A DNA stretch of 6,212 bases from Candidatus Omnitrophota bacterium (GTDB taxonomy: Bacteria; Omnitrophota; Gorgyraeia; Duberdicusellales; 4484-171): NCBI GenBank assembly GCA_030631705.1, contig DAOVKQ010000045.1, positions 1-6,212 of the forward strand, read 5' to 3'. The notes under the pieces were generated by a model, which was not told where the DNA came from, searched no databases, and saw only the letters and a list, made by a program, of their open reading frames with translations. Both the position numbers and the translations under genes were made by a program. Within the stretch, counting starts at the first letter, position 1. Each line of letters starts with the position of its first letter. Shown here piece after piece: positions 1-4,678 of this stretch.

Positions 1-206
1 CCTTCATAAATAAGCAATCCTTTTTCAGGCAAAGGCTCCAGATAGCGTTTTAATTCCTGCAGCCAAAGGTGATGCGTAAAATCTCCGGTTCCTAAAAGAC
101 CAATCCCTTTATATTTAGCCCAACGGAGCAAATGAGGAATGTCCATGTTTTTTGAAGTGGCTCTTGAGTATTTGGAATGGATATGAAAATCAGCGACAAA
201 GATCAT
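1..206 (-). CDS. Endonuclease Q family protein (PHP domain), 5' part only
   Basis: The first 68 codons of a gene that runs off the left edge of the window. The protein begins MIFVADFHIHSKYSRATSKN and continues with a GTGDFTHHLW segment at about residues 39-48. The HIH pair (residues 8 and 10) and the GTGD turn (39-42) are the start of a PHP metal-binding fold. The run 'DxHIHSxYSRATSKxMD...WAKxKGIxLLGTGDFTH' is what I remember for the TIGR00375/endonuclease Q family. Characterised members cut DNA 5' of deaminated bases (uracil, hypoxanthine) and of abasic sites. The ATG lies at 206-204 and shares one base with the pyrC stop (TAATG). A weak AGGG lies five to six bases upstream, so translation is probably coupled to pyrC. 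Only the N-terminus is visible, so the zinc-binding and C-terminal parts cannot be judged. A general PHP phosphoesterase is the alternative. Confidence 0.8.
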   Translation of the reverse strand, partial: MIFVADFHIHSKYSRATSKNMDIPHLLRWAKYKGIGLLGTGDFTHHLWLQELKRYLEPLPEKGLLIYE

Positions 207-1498
207 TATAGCCCTGTGCTTTCGTAAACCACCTTACCCCTATGAATGGTATAATTGACCGTTCCTTTGAGCGTACTGTCCAAAAAAGGTGTATTTTTAG
301 ATTTGGAAACTAAGGAATCTTTTTTAACTTCCCACTCTTTTCTTAAGTCGGTGATGACTAAATCAGCCAGCAGGCCTTCCTGGATTTTTCCTTTATTGCC
401 CAGCCTTAAGATTCGGGCAGGGTTGTAGGAAAGTTTTTCAACCAAACCTTTTATATCCAATATATCTTTAGTTACTAAATAAGTGTATACGAGAGCAAAA
501 CATAGTTCCAGCCCGATAAACCCAAAAGGAGCATCTTCAAACGGCAGCTCTTTCTCCGCGGCCGAATGCGGCGCATGATCGGTCGCAATGCAATCGATTA
601 TTCCTTTTTTTAAAGCACTTCTTACGGCTTCTACATCCTCTTTCTTCCCCAAGGGAGGATTTACTTTAAAATTAGCGTTGAAAGCGCTTTTTTCTACATC
701 ATCAACCGTAAGGATAAAATAATGAGGGGCGGTTTCACAACTTAATCCGGGAAAGTGTTCTTTCTTATCCGCAATAACTTCTACGCTCTTAGCGCAACTT
801 ACGTGCGCAAGATGAAGGCGCGCGTCTACATATCTGGCTATCTCTATATCCCTGTAAAGACGTACAGTTTCACTTATGTCGGGAATGGAACCAATCCCGT
901 ATTTAGAAGAAATAAAACTTTCTCGCATTGACCCTTGGCGGGATAGGTTTTTGTCTTCACAATGAGATATGGTTAAAAGGTCAAACATCTTGGCATATTC
1001 CAGGGCACACCTGAACAGAAAACTGTCCTCTACGGAATTTCCGTCGTCGCTTAATGCCATGCAACCCACTTTTTTGAATGCGCCGAATTCGGTCAATTCC
1101 CTGCCTTCCCTGTTCTTAGTAATCGCGCCAATAGGCCAGATATCCACCAATCCTATTCTCTGAGCCTCTTCTCTCACCCAGTTAGCTAATCCCTCGTTAT
1201 CAATACAAGGGCTGGTGTTAGGCATGCAAAAAACCGTAGTAAAACCCCCCTTGGCCGCAGCAAGGCTTCCGCTTAAAAAATCTTCTTCATCTTCCCGGCC
1301 AGGAGTCCTTAAATGGACATGCATGTCAATAAAACCCGGCAAGACATGTTTACCGGCGGCATTTATTTCCCTGTCAACTTTTTCTTTTATGTTTTTTGAA
1401 ATTTTTACGATTTTGTCACCGCTGATAAGAATATCTGCCTCGGAGATCTTATCGTAATTGACAATTGTGGCTTTTTTTATTAAAATCTTCATGTTCAT
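206..1498 (-). CDS. pyrC: Dihydroorotase, class I
   Basis: Catalyses reversible cyclisation of carbamoyl aspartate to dihydroorotate, the third step of UMP synthesis, in the cytoplasm. The 430-residue length fits class I (Aquifex/Bacillus-type) enzymes. The amidohydrolase barrel shows the metal and substrate residues in order: DMHVHLR (H60, H62, R64), MPNT (92-95), LSDDG (D152), ISHCED (H179), LAHVS (H232), ETAPHY (H259) and ATDHAPHS (D307). By family knowledge H60, H62, D152, H179, H232 and D307 are metal ligands or catalytic residues, with an Asp rather than a carbamylated lysine in the bridging position. The start at 1498 overlaps the pyrB stop as ATGA. An in-frame ATG two codons later (1492) is a possible alternative. 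No clear Shine-Dalgarno precedes either, so translational coupling to pyrB is likely. Every key residue I checked is present, and the enzyme looks active. Confidence 0.96.
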   Translation of the reverse strand: MNMKILIKKATIVNYDKISEADILISGDKIVKISKNIKEKVDREINAAGKHVLPGFIDMHVHLRTPGREDEEDFLSGSLAAAKGGFTTVFCMPNTSPCIDNEGLANWVREEAQRIGLVDIWPIGAITKNREGRELTEFGAFKKVGCMALSDDGNSVEDSFLFRCALEYAKMFDLLTISHCEDKNLSRQGSMRESFISSKYGIGSIPDISETVRLYRDIEIARYVDARLHLAHVSCAKSVEVIADKKEHFPGLSCETAPHYFILTVDDVEKSAFNANFKVNPPLGKKEDVEAVRSALKKGIIDCIATDHAPHSAAEKELPFEDAPFGFIGLELCFALVYTYLVTKDILDIKGLVEKLSYNPARILRLGNKGKIQEGLLADLVITDLRKEWEVKKDSLVSKSKNTPFLDSTLKGTVNYTIHRGKVVYESTGL

Positions 1499-2421
1499 TT
1501 TTTTCGCGTGCCAACCAAATATAACACCGCCATTCTAACGGCTAAACCGTTTTCTACTTGCCGAAGAATTAACGGGTGTAGCTGCTCCTTTAAAGAAGAA
1601 CTGATTTCCACGTCCCAATTAATTGGTCCGGGATGCATGACTATGCAATCTTTTTTAGCCCGCTTTAGACGTTCGGGAGAAAGAGAAAACTTATCTACAT
1701 ATTCTCTCAAGCTGGGGAAAAACGACAGTGCTTGACGTTCGCGCTGCACCCTCAACATAATAATTACATCGACATCTTCAATGGCTTTATCCAAATCATA
1801 AAAAATTTCTACCCCCAGTTTATCGAATTCATAAGGGATAAGAGTGCTGGGCCCACAAACTCTTACCTGGGAAGAGAATTTTTGGAAACCGAAAATATTG
1901 GAACGGGCAACGCGGGAATGCAGAATGTCTCCGACAATAAGGATTTTTAAGTTCTCTACCGTCCCCCTGGCCTTTTTAACGGTAAACATATCTAAAAGTG
2001 CCTGAGTAGGATGTTCGTTTTTACCGTCGCCGGCGTTAATAACACTCGCTTTAGTATACTGCGTTAATGTCCTTAAAGAGGCGCTTGACCCTATACGTAT
2101 AACAAAAATATCAGGATGGTAAGATTCCAGGTTTTTAATAATATCTATAATGCTTTCTCCTTTTGCCAGGCTGCTCGTGGAAGAGGAAAAATTTAACACA
2201 TCGGCACTTAACCGCTTTGCTGCCAATTCAAATGATACTCGGGTGCGCGTCGAATTTTCAAAAAACAGATTAATAACCGTCTTCCCCCGAAGAGCAGGGG
2301 TCTTTTTAACCTCCCGTTGCGAAATCTCCTTAAAACTCTGCGCCGCGTCAAAAATCAATTCTATTTCCCTGCGCTCTAAATCTTTTAAGGCGATTATATG
2401 TTTCTTTAACCAACCGCTCAT
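1495..2421 (-). CDS. pyrB: Aspartate carbamoyltransferase catalytic chain
   Basis: Transfers the carbamoyl group from carbamoyl phosphate to aspartate, the committed step of pyrimidine synthesis. At 308 residues it has the normal catalytic-chain length. Visible sites are FENSTRTRVSFE with STRTR at 57-61 (carbamoyl phosphate loop), SSLAKGES (84-90, the loop supplied by the neighbouring subunit), NAGDGKNEHPTQALLD (129-144, H137), LHSRVARSN (R170) and LRVQRERQ (R224, Q226). Two spots depart from the pattern I know. 'VIRH' is VIRI (I110), followed by GSSASL rather than a SGAP-type segment. 'HPGPxNRGVEI' is HPGPINWDVEI (W269, D270). The gene starts 3 bp after the pyrR stop (TAG-CTT-ATG) with no good Shine-Dalgarno at proper spacing, so it probably depends on ribosomes leaving pyrR. 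No pyrI regulatory-chain gene is in the window. A sister carbamoyltransferase is unlikely given the neighbours. Confidence 0.95.
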   Translation of the reverse strand: MSGWLKKHIIALKDLERREIELIFDAAQSFKEISQREVKKTPALRGKTVINLFFENSTRTRVSFELAAKRLSADVLNFSSSTSSLAKGESIIDIIKNLESYHPDIFVIRIGSSASLRTLTQYTKASVINAGDGKNEHPTQALLDMFTVKKARGTVENLKILIVGDILHSRVARSNIFGFQKFSSQVRVCGPSTLIPYEFDKLGVEIFYDLDKAIEDVDVIIMLRVQRERQALSFFPSLREYVDKFSLSPERLKRAKKDCIVMHPGPINWDVEISSSLKEQLHPLILRQVENGLAVRMAVLYLVGTRKK

Positions 2422-2424
2422 AAG

Positions 2425-2976
2425 CTATTTTAAAGGCTCCAGTACAACAACTTCATCCGTTCCGTCCGGATCTTTCAGCCTTACCTCAACAAGTTCATGC
2501 TTGGCCGTGGGAAGATTCTTGCCCGCAAAATCTGCTCTGATGGGCAGTTCACGATGCCCCCTATCAACCAAAACCAAAAGTTCTACTCTCCGGGGACGGC
2601 CGAAATCCATGATTTCATCCAGCGCTGCCCTTATGGTCCGTCCGGTAAAAAGAACATCATCAATTAGAATAATTACTTTATCATTAATGTCAAAATCGAT
2701 TTTAGTCTCTTTAACCAGAGGGCTCGGGCCGACAGTGGTAAGATCGTCACGGTATAAAGTAATATCCAAAATGCCTAAAGGAATTTCTGTTTTCTCTATA
2801 CCTTCTATAATTTTTTTAACCCGCCTGGCAAGATAAACTCCGCGGGTCTGAATTCCCAAAAGGACTAAATCCTCCGGATGAGGGGTTTTTTCTACTACTT
2901 GATGAGCCAAGCGGTAAAGAATCCTCTTTATATCTTCCGCGCTAAGAACCTTTGTTCTTTCCTTGAAGTTATCCAT
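2425..2976 (-). CDS. pyrR: PyrR, pyrimidine operon attenuation regulator / uracil phosphoribosyltransferase
   Basis: An RNA-binding regulator that, with UMP bound, binds a hairpin in pyr leader mRNA. Family members also convert uracil and PRPP to UMP. The 183-residue product starts MDNFKERTKVLSAEDIKRIL. It carries GIQTRGVYLA (41-50), DITLYRDDL (71-79), the PRPP loop VIILIDDVLFTGRTIRAALD (101-120) and VDRGHRELPIRADFAGKNLP (137-156), all as in Bacillus PyrR. I chose the ATG at 2976 over an in-frame GTG at 2988. The GTG lies inside the terminator stem with only 3 nt after GGAG, and the extra MGFF is absent from PyrR proteins I know. The ATG has AAGGTGG (2991-2985) eight bases upstream, and that sequence is buried in the 3' arm of the terminator. 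The gene heads a tight pyrR-pyrB-pyrC-endoQ unit and is probably autoregulated through its own leader. Confidence 0.96.
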   Translation of the reverse strand: MDNFKERTKVLSAEDIKRILYRLAHQVVEKTPHPEDLVLLGIQTRGVYLARRVKKIIEGIEKTEIPLGILDITLYRDDLTTVGPSPLVKETKIDFDINDKVIILIDDVLFTGRTIRAALDEIMDFGRPRRVELLVLVDRGHRELPIRADFAGKNLPTAKHELVEVRLKDPDGTDEVVVLEPLK

Positions 2977-3028
2977 AAAAAATCCCACCTTCTCCGGTGG
3001 GTTTTATTTTTTTTTCGCCTTGTTCCAT
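2969..3028 (-). CDS. Putative pyr leader peptide (19 residues)
   Basis: A short ORF in the pyr leader encoding MEQGEKKIKPTGEGGIFYG. It has a strong Shine-Dalgarno AAGGAG at 3039-3034, five bases before the ATG (3028-3026). The frame passes through both arms, the loop and the U-tract of the leader terminator. It ends at TAA 2971-2969, so it overlaps the pyrR start in the arrangement ATGGATAA. This position suggests a regulatory ORF: its translation would melt the terminator and deliver ribosomes to pyrR. The peptide is lysine- and glycine-rich and looks like no protein I know. The act of translating it probably matters more than the product. Chance openness of a 19-codon frame is possible, but the ribosome binding site and stop position argue against it. 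Confidence 0.6.
   Translation of the reverse strand: MEQGEKKIKPTGEGGIFYG
2977..3001 (-). terminator. Rho-independent attenuator in the pyr leader, overlapping the pyrR RBS
   Basis: A six-base-pair stem CCCACC (3001-2996) / GGTGGG (2989-2984) with loop GGAGAA, followed on the transcribed strand by ATTTTTT (2983-2977) directly before the pyrR ATG. The A-rich stretch before the stem can extend pairing into the U-tract. Being between promoter and first structural gene, it is an attenuator rather than an end-of-operon terminator. Its 3' arm contains most of AAGGTGG, the only sensible Shine-Dalgarno for pyrR, so the folded stem would also block pyrR translation in any transcript that reads through. 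Confidence 0.85.
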
Positions 3029-3035
3029 ATTTTCT

Positions 3036-3066
3036 CCTTATCGGCCTCGCGGGACCAATTTAAAGG
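3036..3066 (-). promoter_or_regulatory. PyrR-binding RNA hairpin (pyr leader)
   Basis: In RNA sense the segment GGUCCCGCGAGGCC (3056-3043) matches the PyrR-binding consensus ARUCCNGNGAGGYU except at the first and last bases. Those change together from A-U to G-C and so keep the pair. The fold I draw is G3056-C3043, G3055-C3044, bulged U3054, C3053-G3045, C3052-G3046, loop CGCGA. It is extended by U3057-G3042, U3058-A3041 and A3059-U3040. A three-base bulge (3062-3060) then leads to a lower stem CCUU (3066-3063) with AAGG (3039-3036). Those AAGG bases belong to the Shine-Dalgarno of the leader ORF. The hairpin starts at the predicted 5' end of the transcript. Binding by the PyrR encoded just downstream is inferred from the consensus match. 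Confidence 0.88.
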
Positions 3067-3074
3067 CTTTTCCA

Positions 3075-3103
3075 AATATAACTTAAAACAATAAAAATGT
3101 CAA
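3075..3103 (-). promoter_or_regulatory. Sigma-70-type promoter of the pyr operon
   Basis: On the minus strand a perfect TTGACA (3103-3098) is followed after exactly 17 bp by TATATT (3080-3075). The predicted start of transcription is G3067 or A3068, which puts the PyrR hairpin at the very 5' end of the RNA and gives a leader of about 90 nt before pyrR. No operator-like palindrome overlaps it, in line with control by attenuation instead of at initiation. Confidence 0.85.
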
Positions 3104-3113
3104 GCGTAATTTA

Positions 3114-3143
3114 AGAGATTTCTGAAAAAATCCAGAAATCTCT
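3114..3143. repeat. Palindromic repeat, copy 1 (30 bp)
   Basis: Perfect 11-bp inverted repeat AGAGATTTCTG (3114-3124) / CAGAAATCTCT (3133-3143) around the 8-base loop AAAAAATC. A copy in opposite orientation lies at 3934-3963, on the other side of the CheC-like gene, and differs only by one base in the loop. It sits just upstream of the pyr promoter -35. The minus-strand form has a T-rich loop but no U-tract after the stem, so it is not a typical intrinsic terminator. Confidence 0.85.
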
Positions 3144-3149
3144 GTAATC

Positions 3150-3188
3150 AAGTTCTTTCCATTCTGCATCAAACTCGGGAAAGAACTT
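3150..3188. repeat. Long-loop inverted repeat after the CheC-like gene
   Basis: Perfect 11-bp inverted repeat AAGTTCTTTCC (3150-3160) / GGAAAGAACTT (3178-3188) with a 17-base loop. It begins two bases beyond the stop codon of the CheC-like gene. No U-tract follows on the minus strand, so it may protect or end the mRNA without being a classical terminator. Confidence 0.7.
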
Positions 3189-3190
3189 AT

Positions 3191-3808
3191 TTAGTCCTTG
3201 TCTTCACCCAAAGATTTAAGCATTTTCTTACAAGATTCCTGAATCTGCTTCATTGCCTGGGGTGTAAGAATAAAATAAAGACCTCCCTTTATTCTCCTCT
3301 CTACTTCTTCAAAGCAGGCTTCAGCTAAAAGAATGTAATCCTCCTTGCCGTAGGGATTGGTGACCGAACGTATAATTTCCTGAAACGGGCCGTTAATGAG
3401 CGTGGGTATCGAGGGAATAATGGGGGCTTTCAAAAAAACGCTTAAAGCTCCGACATATGACCCTATAACTACGTTTCCGATTTCTTTAATTACTGAAAAG
3501 CCCATTTCGGTAAAAACTTCGGGTTTGTCTTTGGTGTTCCGGTTATAACATATATCTATCAATTGGAATGTGCTTTGTTCGTCGAAAATAAGAATTATGC
3601 TCCCGGGGATACCGCTTAATATCCGGCATTGAACACTGATAACCGGCCGTTCGGTGGACATTTTTTCAAAAAGTTCTTTGGGATGTGTTGTTTTCAGGTT
3701 CGGCAGGGTCAGATTTATTTTTTTATGCAGTATTTCGGAAAGAGCCCTGCTTCCGTGAGCGGAAGCGATAGAACTTACTTCACGCAAAATATCCATTTCA
3801 TCTTTCAT
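3191..3808 (-). CDS. CheC/CheX-family phosphatase-like protein
   Basis: A 205-residue cytoplasmic protein with two CheC-type half-motifs of the form [DS]-x3-E-x2-N-x22-P. The second is complete: S105, E109, N112 and P135. The first has D6, E10 and P36 but S13 where the catalytic Asn should be. In CheC/CheX enzymes the Glu and Asn of each site dephosphorylate a response regulator such as CheY-P, so one working site is expected. The start is ATG 3808, with AGGGAGG at 3820-3814 five bases upstream. An in-frame GTG at 3826 lies next to the predicted transcription start and would have no ribosome binding site. The gene has its own promoter and stands alone between two inverted repeat copies. No che, flagellar or kinase gene is in the window, so its partner regulator is unknown and a role outside chemotaxis is possible. 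Confidence 0.82.
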   Translation of the reverse strand: MKDEMDILREVSSIASAHGSRALSEILHKKINLTLPNLKTTHPKELFEKMSTERPVISVQCRILSGIPGSIILIFDEQSTFQLIDICYNRNTKDKPEVFTEMGFSVIKEIGNVVIGSYVGALSVFLKAPIIPSIPTLINGPFQEIIRSVTNPYGKEDYILLAEACFEEVERRIKGGLYFILTPQAMKQIQESCKKMLKSLGEDKD

Positions 3809-3829
3809 GCGTTCCTCCCTTTTCACCCT

Positions 3830-3858
3830 AAGTTAAATTAAATCGCAATCTTTGTCAA
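3830..3858 (-). promoter_or_regulatory. Sigma-70-type promoter of the CheC-like gene
   Basis: Minus-strand TTGACA (3858-3853), a 17-bp spacer, then TAACTT (3835-3830). Predicted transcription start is near 3823, which leaves a 5' leader of about 15 nt that contains the AGGGAGG ribosome binding site. This supports the ATG at 3808 as start and shows that the gene need not depend on transcription from rsmI. Confidence 0.72.
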
Positions 3859-3868
3859 GGCATTTATA

Positions 3869-3899
3869 TGAGGCCTCTAAAAATATAGCTGAGACCTCT
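3869..3899. repeat. Tandem 10-bp boxes upstream of the cheC-like promoter
   Basis: TGAGGCCTCT (3869-3878) and TGAGACCTCT (3890-3899) differ at one base and are 21 bp apart, two helical turns. They are centred about 50 and 71 bp upstream of the predicted start site. The core GAGGCCTC is a perfect palindrome. The layout resembles paired binding sites for a dimeric regulator, but no regulator is identified and chance cannot be excluded. Confidence 0.4.
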
Positions 3900-3900
3900 T

Positions 3901-3933
3901 TAATCTGTGTAATCTATATTAATCGCCGTAATC
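3901..3933. repeat. Four phased TAATC words
   Basis: TAATC occurs at 3901, 3910, 3920 and 3929, spaced 9, 10 and 9 bp, in otherwise AT-rich DNA that runs directly into palindromic repeat copy 2. It may be part of a larger dispersed intergenic repeat unit. Function unknown. Confidence 0.4.
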
Positions 3934-3963
3934 AGAGATTTCTGGACTTTTTCAGAAATCTCT
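3934..3963. repeat. Palindromic repeat, copy 2 (30 bp, inverted relative to copy 1)
   Basis: Perfect 11-bp inverted repeat AGAGATTTCTG (3934-3944) / CAGAAATCTCT (3953-3963) around loop GACTTTTT. Read on the minus strand it equals copy 1 (3114-3143) read on the plus strand, except for one loop base. It lies five bases after the rsmI stop. Both stem arms are fully conserved between copies, which points to a dispersed element or a selected RNA/DNA structure. Confidence 0.85.
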
Positions 3964-3968
3964 ATATT

Positions 3969-4631
3969 TTACCTGTTGTCTATGACAATAACAAATTCTC
4001 CCTTGAGGGGAATGTTTTTTATTAAAGAATCAAAGGCATCTACATCGCCTCTTACTACTTGCTCATAGACCTTGGTCATTTCACGGACAACGGCCATTTT
4101 TTTACCACGGAAATAATCCTTGATGTCGTTGATTGCCGAAAAAATTCTGTATCGTGATTCGAAAATTACAATAGTGCTTTTTACCAACGAAAGCTCTTTT
4201 AGCTCTTTACGCCTTCTTCCTTTTTTAGGGGAAAGAAAGCCGCAAAACATAAACCTATCCGTCGGCAGGCCGCTTAAGATTAGCGCGTTTATACAGGCAT
4301 TTGCCCCGGGTATAGCCGTAAACGGTATATTTTCTTTTGTGCAGGCCCGGATAAGAAAAAACCCGGGGTCGGATATCCCGGGAGTTCCGGCTTCGGAAAC
4401 AAGAGCAATGTTTTTCCCCTGCTTAAGTAAAGTTAAAACTTTCTTTACTCTTGCTTTTTTATTGTAATCATGAAAGCTTAAAGCCGTCTTATTAATTTCA
4501 TAGCGCGCAAAAAGGATCCTTGCTTTACGCGTATCTTCGGCCAGGACCATTTCTGCCTGCTTTAAAGCCTTTATGGCACGTAGAGAAATATCCTCCAGGT
4601 TTCCGATAGGAGTAGATACAATAAACAACAC
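3969..4631 (-). CDS. rsmI: 16S rRNA (cytidine-1402 2'-O)-methyltransferase
   Basis: An SAM-dependent enzyme of the tetrapyrrole-methylase fold that methylates the ribose of C1402 in the ribosomal decoding centre. Diagnostic segments: VSTPIGNLEDISLRA (5-19), AEDTRKA (31-37), SFHDYN (52-57), LVSEAGTPGISDPG (77-90), IPGANACINAL (107-117), GLPTDRF, GFLSPKKGRRRKEL, VREMTKVYEQVVRG and the closing GEFVIVID. The usual SDAGTP is SEAGTP (E80), a mild change. At 220 residues it contains the whole catalytic part but lacks the C-terminal domain of the 286-residue E. coli protein. The start is GTG at 4631, with GAGG about 11 bases upstream; TTG 4628 is a less likely alternative. The gene follows yvcK after 47 bp and is probably co-transcribed with it. 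Confidence 0.93.
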   Translation of the reverse strand: MLFIVSTPIGNLEDISLRAIKALKQAEMVLAEDTRKARILFARYEINKTALSFHDYNKKARVKKVLTLLKQGKNIALVSEAGTPGISDPGFFLIRACTKENIPFTAIPGANACINALILSGLPTDRFMFCGFLSPKKGRRRKELKELSLVKSTIVIFESRYRIFSAINDIKDYFRGKKMAVVREMTKVYEQVVRGDVDAFDSLIKNIPLKGEFVIVIDNR

Positions 4632-4678
4632 AATTAATGAATCCTCATAATTATTTTATCAAGGGTAAGCCTCGTTGA

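Noticed and set aside
2150..2836. 228-codon open frame on the plus strand
   Set aside because: It lies antisense to pyrB and pyrR, which have clear family motifs; its low-complexity, Ser-rich product looks like a shadow. The other plus-strand open frames are rejected for the same reason.
2425..2988. Longer pyrR form starting at GTG 2988
   Set aside because: This GTG is inside the terminator stem, has only 3 nt after GGAG, and adds MGFF not seen in PyrR proteins I know; ATG 2976 has a better-spaced site.
2969..3067. UTP-sensing attenuation of the E. coli pyrBI kind
   Set aside because: That mechanism needs U-rich pause sites in the leader before the terminator; here the stretch is A-rich, and a PyrR site is present instead.
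3114..3143. Palindromic repeats as ordinary Rho-independent terminators for cheC and rsmI
   Set aside because: Stems are AT-rich and no U-tract follows either copy on the minus strand, so they are listed as repeats with termination left open.
3191..3826. CheC-like gene starting at GTG 3826
   Set aside because: It lies next to the predicted transcription start with no ribosome binding site, while ATG 3808 has AGGGAGG at 5 nt.
3114..3963. Transposon or IS with terminal inverted repeats
   Set aside because: No transposase gene, no target-site duplication visible, and the 'ends' are themselves palindromes, unlike normal IS termini.
3969..4631. rsmI as a truncated pseudogene because it is shorter than the E. 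coli protein
   Set aside because: All catalytic-domain motifs through the closing GEFVIVI segment are intact; the missing part is the C-terminal domain, which shorter family members also lack.
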